Shown here: one piece after another, positions 25,304-33,248 of the stretch | Layout of the letters: the number at the start of each line of letters is the position of its first letter | How positions within the stretch are numbered: position 1 is the first letter of the stretch | NCBI RefSeq assembly: GCF_014696315.1 | Contig: NZ_JACJPX010000071.1 | Coordinates: 1 to 42,416, forward strand | Length of the DNA stretch: 42,416 nt | Reading direction: 5' to 3' | Source of the DNA: Calothrix membranacea FACHB-236 | GTDB taxonomy: Bacteria; Cyanobacteriota; Cyanobacteriia; Cyanobacteriales; Nostocaceae | Notes under the pieces: model-generated | What the model saw: the letters and a program-made list of their open reading frames with translations, nothing else | Told to the model about the DNA's origin: nothing | Databases searched by the model: none | Made by a program: the position numbers and the translations under genes

Positions 25304-26491
25304 TTAATCTCTCACAAGGGCTGTTGGTAATTTTAGTAATCGCTCTCCGGCTTTTGCTAAGGTTGCTCGTTGTTTGCTAAAACAAAATCTAATAAAATTT
25401 TTACCTAATTCTGAGTGCGAGAAAAAGCTAGAACCAGGAACTACTGCTACACCAATTTCTTTAATTAAATATGTAGCAAATTCTACATCATTTGAATAAC
25501 CAAACTTAGAAATATCTGCAAATACATAGTAAGCTCCTGGCGGCACAAAATAAGGAATTCCTACTGTATCTAAAATTTGCAGAATCTGATTACGTTTTTG
25601 TTGATATAACTTGGCTAATTCTTGATAGTAGCTAACAGGAAGTTTCATTGCTGCTACACCAGCCCTTTGCAAAGGTGCAGGTGCACCAACTGTTAGAAAA
25701 TCATGCACTTTACGAATTGCACTTGTTAATTCTGGATTAGCTAAAATATAGCCAACCCGCCAACCAGTGACACTATAGGTTTTAGAAAGGCCATTAATAG
25801 TAACTGTTCTTTCTGCCATTCCTGGTAAAGTGGCCATTGCAATATGCTGTGTGTTGTCATAAAGAATATGTTCGTAAATTTCATCTGTGAATACCAACAC
25901 ATCCCACTTCTGACAAAGTTCTGCAATTAAAGTTAGTTCTTCACGAGTAAATACTTTTCCTGTAGGGTTATGGGGCGTATTAATAATAATGGCTTTTGTG
26001 CGTTCATTGAATGCCTGACGTAGTTCTGCTGCGTCAAATGTCCACTCAGGCGGATGTAAGGATACATAACGAGGAGTTGCACTAGCTAAAATTGCATCGG
26101 GGCCATAGTTTTCATAATAAGGTTCAAAAACTATGACTTCATCACCGGGGTTCAAGGTAGCTAACATCACTGCAGCCATTGCTTCTGTGGAACCGCAAGT
26201 AACAGTGATTTGTCTTTCTGGATCGATATTTAAATCTAAATACCATTTAACTTTCTCTGCGATCGCATGACGAAAAGCTTTATCCCCCCAAGTAATGGCA
26301 TATTGGTTAATATCTTCCTCAATAGCCTCAATTGCTGCTCGTTTTAACTCAGGTGGACAAGGAAAATCAGGAAATCCTTGCGCCAAATTCACGGCATCAT
26401 ATTGTAATGCAACTCTCGTCATTTCGCGAATGACTGACTCTGTGAACTGGTTTGCCTTATCTGAAATTCTTTGCTTTCCTACCTGAGTCAC
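25304..26491 (-). CDS. PLP-dependent class I/II aminotransferase
   Basis: 395 residues, the usual fold-type I length. The PLP Lys is K237 in TINGLSKTYSVTGWRVGY; other cofactor contacts are NTPHNPTG (Asn175), FTDEIYEH (Asp203, Tyr206) and the carboxylate-binding Arg in NFIRFCFSK. The opening NLAQGFPDFPCPPELK and ITVTCGSTEAMAA are typical of the kynurenine/methionine aminotransferase and cysteine-S-conjugate beta-lyase branch. In this sulfur-rich setting a role in methionine salvage or S-conjugate lysis is attractive but inferred. It is monocistronic and faces the redoxin gene. Confidence 0.87.
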   Translation of the reverse strand: MTQVGKQRISDKANQFTESVIREMTRVALQYDAVNLAQGFPDFPCPPELKRAAIEAIEEDINQYAITWGDKAFRHAIAEKVKWYLDLNIDPERQITVTCGSTEAMAAVMLATLNPGDEVIVFEPYYENYGPDAILASATPRYVSLHPPEWTFDAAELRQAFNERTKAIIINTPHNPTGKVFTREELTLIAELCQKWDVLVFTDEIYEHILYDNTQHIAMATLPGMAERTVTINGLSKTYSVTGWRVGYILANPELTSAIRKVHDFLTVGAPAPLQRAGVAAMKLPVSYYQELAKLYQQKRNQILQILDTVGIPYFVPPGAYYVFADISKFGYSNDVEFATYLIKEIGVAVVPGSSFFSHSELGKNFIRFCFSKQRATLAKAGERLLKLPTALVRD

Positions 26492-26870
26492 TTCTATTCC
26501 TCTAGATAATTGAGTAAAGTCATTTAAGCCGATAGATTTACAGTATATTTTACCAAATAACTAGGATGCGTTAATAACGCATCCTACTTTATGAACAATT
26601 AAGAAGTTGATAAATTCTATTTATCGTTTAGAAAAAAAATAGTATTTGCTTGCCTTGGCTAGTAAACCATAAGATTAAATCCATAGATAGCCGAGCTAGC
26701 TGGTTGTACTCACAAAACATCTAGATGTGATTGCGTAGGCGTAGCCCGTCGTAGACATCGCCGTCAATAAATTCAAGATTTGATTTCACAATCTGCTGAA
26801 CTATTTTGACTTCTTCTCTCAGCAGAGCAGAAATAGTTGCACATCATTAAACTATTGCAGGTAAAGATTT
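26492..26870. other. 379-bp divergent intergenic region with repeats
   Basis: Between the aminotransferase (-) and the CadD-type gene (+). It holds a weak relative of the composite motif (TACAGTATATTTTACC at 26540-26555), the AGGATGCGTTA inverted repeat (26563-26585) and a dispersed piece with GCGTAGGCGTAGCCCGTCG at about 26733-26751. No gene seen. Confidence 0.65.
26563..26585. repeat. AGGATGCGTTA inverted repeat (copy 1)
   Basis: AGGATGCGTTA, one A, then TAACGCATCCT: a perfect 11-bp-arm inverted repeat. A second member without the central base is at 28344-28363. Similar sequences flanked by CTAC/GTAG are common between genes in Nostoc-type genomes. Confidence 0.85.
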
Positions 26871-27545
26871 ATGAGTTGGCTGATTGGGACATCACTTATC
26901 GGTATATCTGCGGCTATTGCCACTACATTTGATGACAATATATACTTAACAGCTTTTTTTGGCAAAGTTAATCATACCTTCCGTCCTAAGCATATTATTC
27001 TGGGTGAATTTGTTGGCTTTACAGTATTAGTGATTGCTAGTCTTCCGGGATTCTTTGGTGGTTTAGTTCTACCAGAAGCTTGGGTAGGATTGCTAGGTAT
27101 TCTCCCGATTACTATTGGTATTAGTAATCTCATGAGCCGTGAAGATGACGGAGAAACTGTACAAGATGTCTCATTAGACTTTGGTCATGCAGTCCAATCT
27201 CGAAGGCAGAAAAAATCATTAATAGCAACTCTACGTGACCCCCAAACATACCGTGTGTCTGCTGTGACGATTGCCAATGGTGGAAACAATATTGGTATCT
27301 ATGTGCCCTTATTTGCTAGCACTAATCTTCCCAGTTTAGGAGTGATTTTGTGTGTGTGTTATTTAACAGTTGGGCTGTGGTGTTTGCTTTCTTATAACTT
27401 GACTCGTAATCCTTGGATGGCTCCTATTCTTAACCGCTATGGTCGGAAAATCTTTCCTTTTGTATTGATTTGGCTAGGTATCTCTATTATGTCTAAGAGT
27501 GGGACGTTTCAATTAATACCTAGTCTCGCAACGCTTTTTCACTAA
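26871..27545 (+). CDS. CadD-family cadmium resistance-type transporter
   Basis: 224 residues, six hydrophobic segments. Features of the Cad family: the N-terminal TTFDDNIYLTAFFG after the first helix, HIILGEFVGFTVLVIAS, GLLGILPITIGISNL, and FIANG-type VTIANGGNNIGIYVPLFA with conserved Asn/Gly. Such proteins export cadmium or small organic cations. There is a polar loop with GETVQDVSLDFGHAVQSRRQKK in mid-protein. It is an independent gene with its own terminator. Substrate uncertain. Confidence 0.87.
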   Translation: MSWLIGTSLIGISAAIATTFDDNIYLTAFFGKVNHTFRPKHIILGEFVGFTVLVIASLPGFFGGLVLPEAWVGLLGILPITIGISNLMSREDDGETVQDVSLDFGHAVQSRRQKKSLIATLRDPQTYRVSAVTIANGGNNIGIYVPLFASTNLPSLGVILCVCYLTVGLWCLLSYNLTRNPWMAPILNRYGRKIFPFVLIWLGISIMSKSGTFQLIPSLATLFH

Positions 27546-27551
27546 AATTTT

Positions 27552-27573
27552 GACGCTCATATAGAGCGTCTTT
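27552..27573 (+). terminator. Stem-loop terminator after the CadD-type gene
   Basis: GACGCTC pairs with GAGCGTC around ATATA, 6 bp after the stop codon, followed by a short T run (TTT). A moderate intrinsic terminator. Confidence 0.7.
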
Positions 27574-27698
27574 CGGACACTTTTAGTAACATAAAAAATA
27601 TCAATTATTAAATTAGCAATTTATTACAAGGTGAGCCTGTAGAACATTCAAGTATTAATTTTGATGCAAATAACTCAAATTATCATGAGGGGAAAAAG

Positions 27699-28307
27699 AT
27701 GAAGAAAGCAAATTCTCAAAATATGAATTCCTGGATTTTAACAGTTTTATTAATAGCATTTGTAACTGTCTTTTCATTGTTTGATCAACCTAACGCTCTA
27801 GCACAAACAGAAACACAAGCTATACCTGCTATTCCTACGCAATCAGTACCAGCACCCATGACATCTCCCACAATTTGGGCAGTAGATTCTGTAGCAGCCA
27901 ATGTGAGACGTTTATTAACAACTAATGAATGTGCGGGATGCAATTTAATTGGCGCACAATTAGAAAGAGCAAATTTACAAGCAGCTAATTTGGAAGGTGC
28001 AAATCTCCAAGATGCAGAACTAGAAAAGGCGAATTTGCAAGGAACTAATTTACAAACAGCTAATTTGCAAGGAGTAGATTTAAGTAAAGCAAATATAGTA
28101 GGTGCGAATTTGCAAGGTGCAAATCTATTTGACGCTGATTTAGAGGGTGCAAATCTCCAAGGAGTAAACTTACAAGGCGCAAATTTACAAAAGGCTGATT
28201 TGCAAAAAACCAATCTTCTAACTGCGAATATTCAAGGCGCAAACTTGTTAGGTGCTGATTTAGAAGGTGCAGCGATACCCCCAGGAATGATGGGCAATAA
28301 TTACTAA
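27699..28307 (+). CDS. Secreted pentapeptide-repeat protein
   Basis: 202 residues. A signal peptide with cleavage likely after ALA (residues 33-35) is followed by a Pro/Thr-rich linker and then the C78-x2-C81 pair in TTNECAGCNL. From about residue 82 to 190 there are more than 20 tandem A(N/D)LQx-type pentapeptides forming a right-handed quadrilateral beta helix. The NECxGCxL entry is common in cyanobacterial exported pentapeptide proteins. It probably resides in the periplasm or lumen; function unknown. GAGGGG lies before the ATG. The stop codon is the first base triplet of a heptad repeat array. Confidence 0.9.
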   Translation: MKKANSQNMNSWILTVLLIAFVTVFSLFDQPNALAQTETQAIPAIPTQSVPAPMTSPTIWAVDSVAANVRRLLTTNECAGCNLIGAQLERANLQAANLEGANLQDAELEKANLQGTNLQTANLQGVDLSKANIVGANLQGANLFDADLEGANLQGVNLQGANLQKADLQKTNLLTANIQGANLLGADLEGAAIPPGMMGNNY

Positions 28308-28332
28308 TTCGTAATTCGTAATTCGTAATTCA
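28305..28332. repeat. Heptanucleotide STRR array, TAATTCG x4, beginning at a stop codon
   Basis: TAATTCG three times then TAATTCA. The first TAA is the stop codon of the pentapeptide-repeat gene. A second case, besides 23086-23127, in which an array begins at or inside a stop codon. Confidence 0.9.
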
Positions 28333-28343
28333 ATAAGCACGTG

Positions 28344-28363
28344 GGATGCGTTATAACGCATCC
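28344..28363. repeat. AGGATGCGTTA inverted repeat (copy 2)
   Basis: GGATGCGTTA followed directly by its reverse complement. It lies in the 94-bp gap between the pentapeptide gene and the 3' end of the convergent FAD/persulfide dioxygenase gene, where it may also act as a bidirectional terminator. Confidence 0.85.
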
Positions 28364-28401
28364 TACTTGACATTAAATTTGAATTGGTATTAGATGATGG
28401 C

Positions 28402-30570
28402 TCAAATTTGATAATCTAACCTCACTAAAACTTTGCCTCCGCGTTGGTTGGCGGGTACGGCTTCCGACATCTTTTGCGGATAAGGAAGGTTCAAATTGTT
28501 CATCAGTTCAATAAATTGGCTGCGGGTGCGTCCCAAAAACCGGGGATTCCAGCGTTTTTCTTCACCAATTGTCGATACTGTTCTACCTTGATAGTCGTGT
28601 CCGGGAAATACCCATGTGTCATCTGGTAAGGTAAATAGCTTTTGGGTGACGACATCATACAATAACCCAGGATTACCGTTTTGGAAGTCGGTACGACCAC
28701 AACCCCCTATAAATAAAGCATCTCCAGTTAACAAGTAAGTACCGTTAACGAGGTAAGCCATATGAGAATCGGTATGTCCGGGAGTAGCGATCGCTTGAAT
28801 TTGTACAGAACCTAATTGTAAAATCTCACCATCAGCAATATAGCGATCGCTCGGCACAGTCTTATCTGGTGAAACACTCCAACAACCTGTAAATTGTCTT
28901 AGCTGAGCTGTTCCGGTAATATGGTCTGCATGAATATGGGTTTCTAAGCAGTAAAGTAAAGTCAAATCCAGTTTTTGCAAAACTTGCAAGTCGCGTTCTA
29001 CCTGTTCTAGTACCGGATCTACCAAAATTGCGGCTTTGGTTTGGGGATCAGCAATTAGGTATGTATAGGTACATGATTCTCGATCAAACAGTTGACGAAA
29101 TAGCATGGCAGGTTTGGGGAAATCGCTCAATGGATGGAGAGCGAACCAATCTCTTTCCATAGCGTAGGATCTAGGATTGAGAGATTTCAGTAACTCTTGA
29201 GCCAAAGCTGCTGCTTGAGAGCGAATTTCTGGAACAGCTGTAGTTTCCCAAAGGTCGCCTTTGCGTGGTGTTCCTAGAGTATAAAGTATGTCGGAAACTT
29301 TTCCTTGAGCATTAATTACCGCACCGTTGGCGGCTGTATCAATCCCCATTGATAACGCATGAGGGTGAATCAATCCTTGTGCTTGTAAGCTGGTAACCAG
29401 TAGATTTTCTAACCTCTTATAGTTGCAATTTGAACCCGTGCAATTAACAATTCGGTTCACCTGCAAAACAATCTCTGCTTGGGTTCGCCGTTCACAAATT
29501 TTCACTTCAATTGCATTGTCCACTTCCTGACAACTCTGAATCCGCCCACCATAATAATTTAGTTGACCAGATTGGAGTGTGCTATCTAATAGTTCAGCAA
29601 TTTCTCCTGCAATTCGGTGGCGATAAACTTCCCAGTAAGCTTTGATATGGCGGAGAAAGCGCTGCTGTTCTGCAAATGGTAGTGTTTGCCAAAGTTGTTG
29701 AGTAAGTGGACGCATAGCATCAATTACCGTGCGCCAATCATAACCGTAAATAGCTGCTGTTTTAATTTCTCGGCGTACTAAGCGCAGTAATCCCCGCGCA
29801 GTTTTTGGTGCAGTTTGCAAGTCCAGATATTCAGGATAATAAATTGTAGCTTGGTGGCTTTGAGGGGTTAATCCATGACGAGAAACAGCATGAATTTTTC
29901 CCCGGAATCCTTGCTGATTTAAAGCCACAACTGCATCAACCATTGTTAACCCAGTTCCTACTAACAGAATAGAATCATCTGGGCGCAGATTGCTAATTGC
30001 ATCAGTTGACCAAGCATCTTTAACATTGGGATGATTATTTCCTAGCGCTGCAATAGATTTTGGTAATGAAGCTGGAAAATTCCCCAAAGCGAGTACAACT
30101 TTTTGCACGTGCAGAGATTTACCGCTACTTAGTTGGATTTCGGTGTTATAGGTGGTGGTTTCAATAGCGATCGCTTCATCGTAAATTCTCTCTAAGCTTA
30201 CATGAGTTGGGGCATTGGCTTCAGCTTCATTTAAAATCCCCTGTATATACTCTCCATACACCTGACGCGGTGCAAATGTCGATGCAGTAGCGTCGGTATA
30301 TCCATTTTTATGCAGCCAGGTTAAGAAGTGTTTGGGTTTATCTGCAAAAGCACTCATCTTTCCGGCTGGTACGTTCAGCAAATGTCCTGCAACTGGCGTA
30401 CTATATGCGACTCCTTTACCAATTTCTGTTCTCCGTTCAATTAACTTAATGGAAATTGGTATGGTTGCATTTCGCAAAATATGGGCTGCAACAAGAGAAC
30501 CACTAAACCCACCCCCAATAATTGCGATCGCCGCAGGAGAAACAGTTAGGTTCAAAATATAGTTGTACAT
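28402..30570 (-). CDS. YdhS-like FAD/NAD(P)-binding domain fused to an ETHE1-like persulfide dioxygenase
   Basis: 722 residues. Domain 1 (about 12-465) is a YdhS-type FAD/NAD(P)-binding protein: IAIIGGGFSGSLVAAHIL at 16-32, HLLNVPAGKMSAF at 63-75, a second Rossmann motif ILLVGTGLTMVDAVVAL at 201-217, and RIVNCTGSNCNY. Domain 2 (about 488-722) is a metallo-beta-lactamase fold of the ETHE1/persulfide dioxygenase branch: H545-I-H547-A-D549-H550, H599 in TPGHTDS, D617 in the branch-diagnostic GDALFIGGCGRTDF, and WVFPGHDY at 653-660. Persulfide dioxygenases oxidise glutathione persulfide to sulfite using a single iron. Known relatives of this enzyme are often fused to rhodanese domains; this redox-domain fusion is unusual. 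One continuous frame with no internal stop. Confidence 0.88.
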   Translation of the reverse strand: MYNYILNLTVSPAAIAIIGGGFSGSLVAAHILRNATIPISIKLIERRTEIGKGVAYSTPVAGHLLNVPAGKMSAFADKPKHFLTWLHKNGYTDATASTFAPRQVYGEYIQGILNEAEANAPTHVSLERIYDEAIAIETTTYNTEIQLSSGKSLHVQKVVLALGNFPASLPKSIAALGNNHPNVKDAWSTDAISNLRPDDSILLVGTGLTMVDAVVALNQQGFRGKIHAVSRHGLTPQSHQATIYYPEYLDLQTAPKTARGLLRLVRREIKTAAIYGYDWRTVIDAMRPLTQQLWQTLPFAEQQRFLRHIKAYWEVYRHRIAGEIAELLDSTLQSGQLNYYGGRIQSCQEVDNAIEVKICERRTQAEIVLQVNRIVNCTGSNCNYKRLENLLVTSLQAQGLIHPHALSMGIDTAANGAVINAQGKVSDILYTLGTPRKGDLWETTAVPEIRSQAAALAQELLKSLNPRSYAMERDWFALHPLSDFPKPAMLFRQLFDRESCTYTYLIADPQTKAAILVDPVLEQVERDLQVLQKLDLTLLYCLETHIHADHITGTAQLRQFTGCWSVSPDKTVPSDRYIADGEILQLGSVQIQAIATPGHTDSHMAYLVNGTYLLTGDALFIGGCGRTDFQNGNPGLLYDVVTQKLFTLPDDTWVFPGHDYQGRTVSTIGEEKRWNPRFLGRTRSQFIELMNNLNLPYPQKMSEAVPANQRGGKVLVRLDYQI

Positions 30571-30940
30571 AATATCTATGAAATAGACTTGTTGCTACAT
30601 ATTTATAAATTTAGGATAGTTAAATTCCCTTGTATATCTGTTTTTTAGAGTAAGTATATTAAGGAAATATAAACACCACTTATACTGGGGAAAAAGGTGT
30701 CATTTTATATAAAACTATAATTTTTCAGTTGAGATATTCTATATTGATAAATTACTGACCCTGAAAATTCCATTAAATAAGTAATTAGGGTTTTTCGGCT
30801 ATACTTTCTCATCAAAGACGATGGACATAGGAGGCTTTTTAACTAAGCAGGTATTAACTGATTTTGACGTAAAATTTTTTCAATGCAATTGTCAACATTT
30901 ACTGACAAAAATGCTACTTCAATCTCTGGGAAAGGAAAAA
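30571..30940. other. 370-bp divergent intergenic region
   Basis: Separates the fusion gene (-) from the FosX-like gene (+). An in-frame extension of the latter to 30821 exists but has no family similarity. The region is very AT-rich. I see no composite motif or clear stem-loop, so promoters for both genes presumably lie here but cannot be assigned. Confidence 0.6.
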
Positions 30941-31348
30941 ATGATTCAAGGTATCAGCCACATTACATTTATAGTCAGAGATTTAGACAAGATGAGCAAG
31001 TTTCTTATAAATATATTTGATGCTCAAGAAGTCTATGCAAGTGGAGAGGCAACTTTCTCTATCGCCAAAGAAAAATTTTTCCTGATCAATGGCTTGTGGA
31101 TTGCGATTATGGAGGGTGAGCCTTTAGCAGAAAAAACCTATAACCATTTAGCTTTTAAAATAGCTGCAGAAGACTATGAACTCTATGCTGCAAGAGTGAA
31201 GAGTTTAGGAGTTGATGTCAAAGAAGATAGAAAGCGTGTTGAAGGTGAAGGACATTCTCTATATTTTTATGACTACGATAATCATTTATTTGAGTTACAC
31301 ACAGGTACTTTAAATCAGCGCTTGCAAAAATATTTAACCACAAAATAA
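30941..31348 (+). CDS. fosX: FosX-like fosfomycin hydrolase (VOC superfamily)
   Basis: 135 residues from ATG 30941, which has AAAGGA 5-10 bases upstream; the open frame to 30821 is not family-like. It matches the Listeria FosX pattern closely: GISHITFIVRDLDKM, TFSIAKEKFFLINGLWIAIMEG, TYNHLAFKI, and SLYFYDYDNHLFELHTGTL. Metal ligands His7, His69 and Glu118 and the general base Glu44 all fall at the FosX numbering. FosX is Mn(II)-dependent and opens the epoxide of fosfomycin with water, whereas FosA/FosB use thiols and lack Glu44. The residues predict real hydrolase chemistry, but the natural substrate in a cyanobacterium may not be fosfomycin. Confidence 0.88.
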   Translation: MIQGISHITFIVRDLDKMSKFLINIFDAQEVYASGEATFSIAKEKFFLINGLWIAIMEGEPLAEKTYNHLAFKIAAEDYELYAARVKSLGVDVKEDRKRVEGEGHSLYFYDYDNHLFELHTGTLNQRLQKYLTTK

Positions 31349-31748
31349 ATGCTATGCGATCGCACTACACATACTGAAGTTTTTTCACTAATCAAATCTC
31401 ATTCCTATATGTAGGGTGGAATGTTATACCATTTTGGATTTTAGATTTTGCGGAAAGTTGAGCCAGTGCGTTGCGGAGGTTCCCTCCGTTGTAGCAACTG
31501 GCGTTGCGTGGGCGGGTTCCCCGACTTGAGCAAACTTTCCTTGGCTTAGCCTCTCCCTTTGGGAGAAGACGGATTGTGAAAGAGTGATTGACTCGGCTTT
31601 TTAAAGATCCATCTGTCGCAATCATTTTTCAAATTGGTATTACTTACTTGAACAAGATTTAGATACCCGACTTTTTCAAAAAGTCGGGTATCTGGGCAGC
31701 AATATTCCGATAGTTAAACTTTTCCTTTTCTGCCTATTTCTTGATAAT
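31349..31748. other. 400-bp intergenic region composed of dispersed repeats
   Basis: Contains a GC-rich repeat composite (about 31460-31575) with GTGCGTTGCGGAGGTTCCC and CTCTCCCTTTGGGAGAAG, typical of multicopy Nostoc intergenic repeats, and then the stem-loop at 31661-31693. A 77-codon minus-strand open frame across it is repeat-derived and not credible as a gene. Confidence 0.7.
31661..31693. repeat. Stem-loop repeat, 15-bp stem (copy 2)
   Basis: AGATACCCGACTTTT pairs perfectly with 31679-31693 around TCA. Same family as the hairpin at 9796-9828: positions 5 and 14 of the stem differ, and in both cases the opposite base differs in a compensating way. It lies 56 bp beyond the 3' end of the SDR gene. 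Confidence 0.88.
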
Positions 31749-32498
31749 TTACCATTCCTGTAATGTTGGTCGAATGAGAATTTCATTAACATTCACACGG
31801 GGTGGCTGCGTTACTGCGTAAACAATCGCAGCTGCAATATCTTCACTTTCTAAAGGTGTCACAGAACGACGGCGCGCTTCGCTTTGTTGTTTAAAAACCG
31901 GGTCGGTAATATGATCATTTATCTCCGTATTTACTAACCCAGGCTCAATAACTGTGACACGGATATTTTGCTTACAAACTTCCTGCCGCAAGGATTCTGA
32001 AAACCCGTTTACACCCCATTTAGTTGCATTATATACACCAATTCCAACCCTTGCAGTGCGCCCCGCAACGGATGAAATATTGACGATATGTCCTGCACCT
32101 TGAGCTTTCAAAATGGGTAATACTGCATGGGTGACATACAACAACCCCAAGAGATTGAGATTAATCATCTCTTTCCATTCTGAGGTATTACCACCATCAA
32201 TAGCACCAATAACCGCAATACCTGCATTATTGACGAGGATATCTATATGACCGAATTCAGTTTTTGTTTTGTCAACTAAATTCTGTACTTGAGACTCGTC
32301 TGTTACATCAGTAATAATGGGTAAAGCCTTGCCTCCACTAGTAGCAATTTTTTCTGCCAGGGCATTTAAGCGATCGCCTCTGCGAGCAGCCAGAACCACT
32401 ACTGCACCTTCTGCTGCTAGTGCTAAGGCGGTGGCTTCACCAATACCAGAAGATGCTCCGGTAACAATTGCCACTTTGCCGTCTAATTTACCTGTCAT
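31749..32498 (-). CDS. Short-chain dehydrogenase/reductase (YdfG-like)
   Basis: 249 residues, classical SDR: NAD(P)-binding TGASSGIGEATAL (residues 14-26), NNAGIAVIG, catalytic Ser in NISSVAG, and YNATKWGVNGF with the YxxxK pair. A basic residue pair after the second strand (AARRGDRL) suggests NADPH preference. Its start is 6 bp after the O-methyltransferase stop, as last gene of the ssuB-dszC-like-OMT-SDR run. It may reduce an aldehyde or ketone produced by desulfonation. Substrate inferred from context only. Confidence 0.88.
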   Translation of the reverse strand: MTGKLDGKVAIVTGASSGIGEATALALAAEGAVVVLAARRGDRLNALAEKIATSGGKALPIITDVTDESQVQNLVDKTKTEFGHIDILVNNAGIAVIGAIDGGNTSEWKEMINLNLLGLLYVTHAVLPILKAQGAGHIVNISSVAGRTARVGIGVYNATKWGVNGFSESLRQEVCKQNIRVTVIEPGLVNTEINDHITDPVFKQQSEARRRSVTPLESEDIAAAIVYAVTQPPRVNVNEILIRPTLQEW

Positions 32499-32504
32499 GA
32501 TTGG

Positions 32505-33170
32505 TTAACGTTTGATTGCTAATGTGAGTCCATCTGCTATTGAAATCAAGCTTAGATCTATCCGCTCGTCTTGATGCAGTTTGCTATTAAATTCTCGGAT
32601 AGCATTAGTAGCTGGGTCTTGAATATCTAATTGTGCTGCGCGTCCAGACCACAGCACGTTATCAACAGCAATTAACCCACCTGGGCGAATTAACTTTAGC
32701 ACTCGCTCGTAGTATGCATAATAGTTTTCCTTATCGGCATCAATAAAAGCAAAATCAAAGGTTTCTGCCTGATTTTCTACCAATAATTTATCTAAAGTCT
32801 CGATAGCTGGAGCAAGATTCAAGTCAATTTTGTCTGCTACTCCTGCTGCTTGCCAATAACGACGCGCGATGCTTGTGAATTCTTCACTAACATCACAAGC
32901 GATGATTTTACCCTCTGGTGGTAAGGCTAAAGCCACGCTGAGAGAACTATAACCTGTAAAAACGCCTAACTCTAAAGTTTTCTTGGCTCCAATGAGTTTG
33001 ACTAAAAAACCGAGAAACTGTCCTTGTTCTGGCGCTACCTGCATATTTGCTCTAGGATGACGTGTCGTCTCTTCCCGCAGTTTGAAGAGTAATTCTGGCT
33101 CTCGCAAAGAGATAGACAACAGATATTGGTAAAGTTCGTTTGGTAGATGCAGGGTTTTAATGGGAGGCAT
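32505..33170 (-). CDS. O-methyltransferase (caffeoyl-CoA/catechol OMT-like)
   Basis: 221 residues, single domain. Methyltransf_3 pattern: KTLELGVFTGYSSLSVALALP (SAM-binding), IIACDVSEEFTSIARRYW, DFAFIDADKENYYAYYE with the metal-binding Asp, and LIAVDNVLWSGRA with Asp-Asn. These enzymes methylate hydroxyl groups of catechol-like acceptors with divalent metal. It is in an operon with the SDR (6 bp) and follows the DszC-like gene by 78 bp. No aromatic pathway is visible, so the acceptor is unknown. Confidence 0.87.
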   Translation of the reverse strand: MPPIKTLHLPNELYQYLLSISLREPELLFKLREETTRHPRANMQVAPEQGQFLGFLVKLIGAKKTLELGVFTGYSSLSVALALPPEGKIIACDVSEEFTSIARRYWQAAGVADKIDLNLAPAIETLDKLLVENQAETFDFAFIDADKENYYAYYERVLKLIRPGGLIAVDNVLWSGRAAQLDIQDPATNAIREFNSKLHQDERIDLSLISIADGLTLAIKR

Positions 33171-33182
33171 AGGGATTAGGAA

Positions 33183-33229
33183 TTTTAGATTTTAGATTTT
33201 AGATTTTGGATTGAAACGCAATCCAAAAT
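33183..33229. repeat. TTTTAGA heptad array plus hairpin
   Basis: Three TTTTAGA heptads then TTTTGGA (33183-33210). The last leads into TTTTGGATTG, which pairs with CAATCCAAAA (33219-33228) over a 5-base loop. Together they fill the gap between the DszC-like and O-methyltransferase genes, where they could reduce read-through or stabilise upstream mRNA. Confidence 0.85.
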
Positions 33230-33248
33230 TGAATTGCCCTATAGGCTA

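Noticed and set aside
26540-26557. Seventh copy of the composite sulfur motif upstream of the aminotransferase
   Set aside because: The first half (TACAGTAT) fits, but the second half at the expected spacing does not, and its orientation points away from the aminotransferase.
27785-28213. 142-codon minus-strand open frame antisense to the pentapeptide-repeat gene
   Set aside because: It arises from the repetitive codons of the opposite strand; its Cys/Lys/Phe-rich translation repeats with the same period and has no independent similarity or start signals.
31392-31625. 77-codon minus-strand open frame
   Set aside because: Lies wholly within multicopy intergenic repeats; no recognisable domain.
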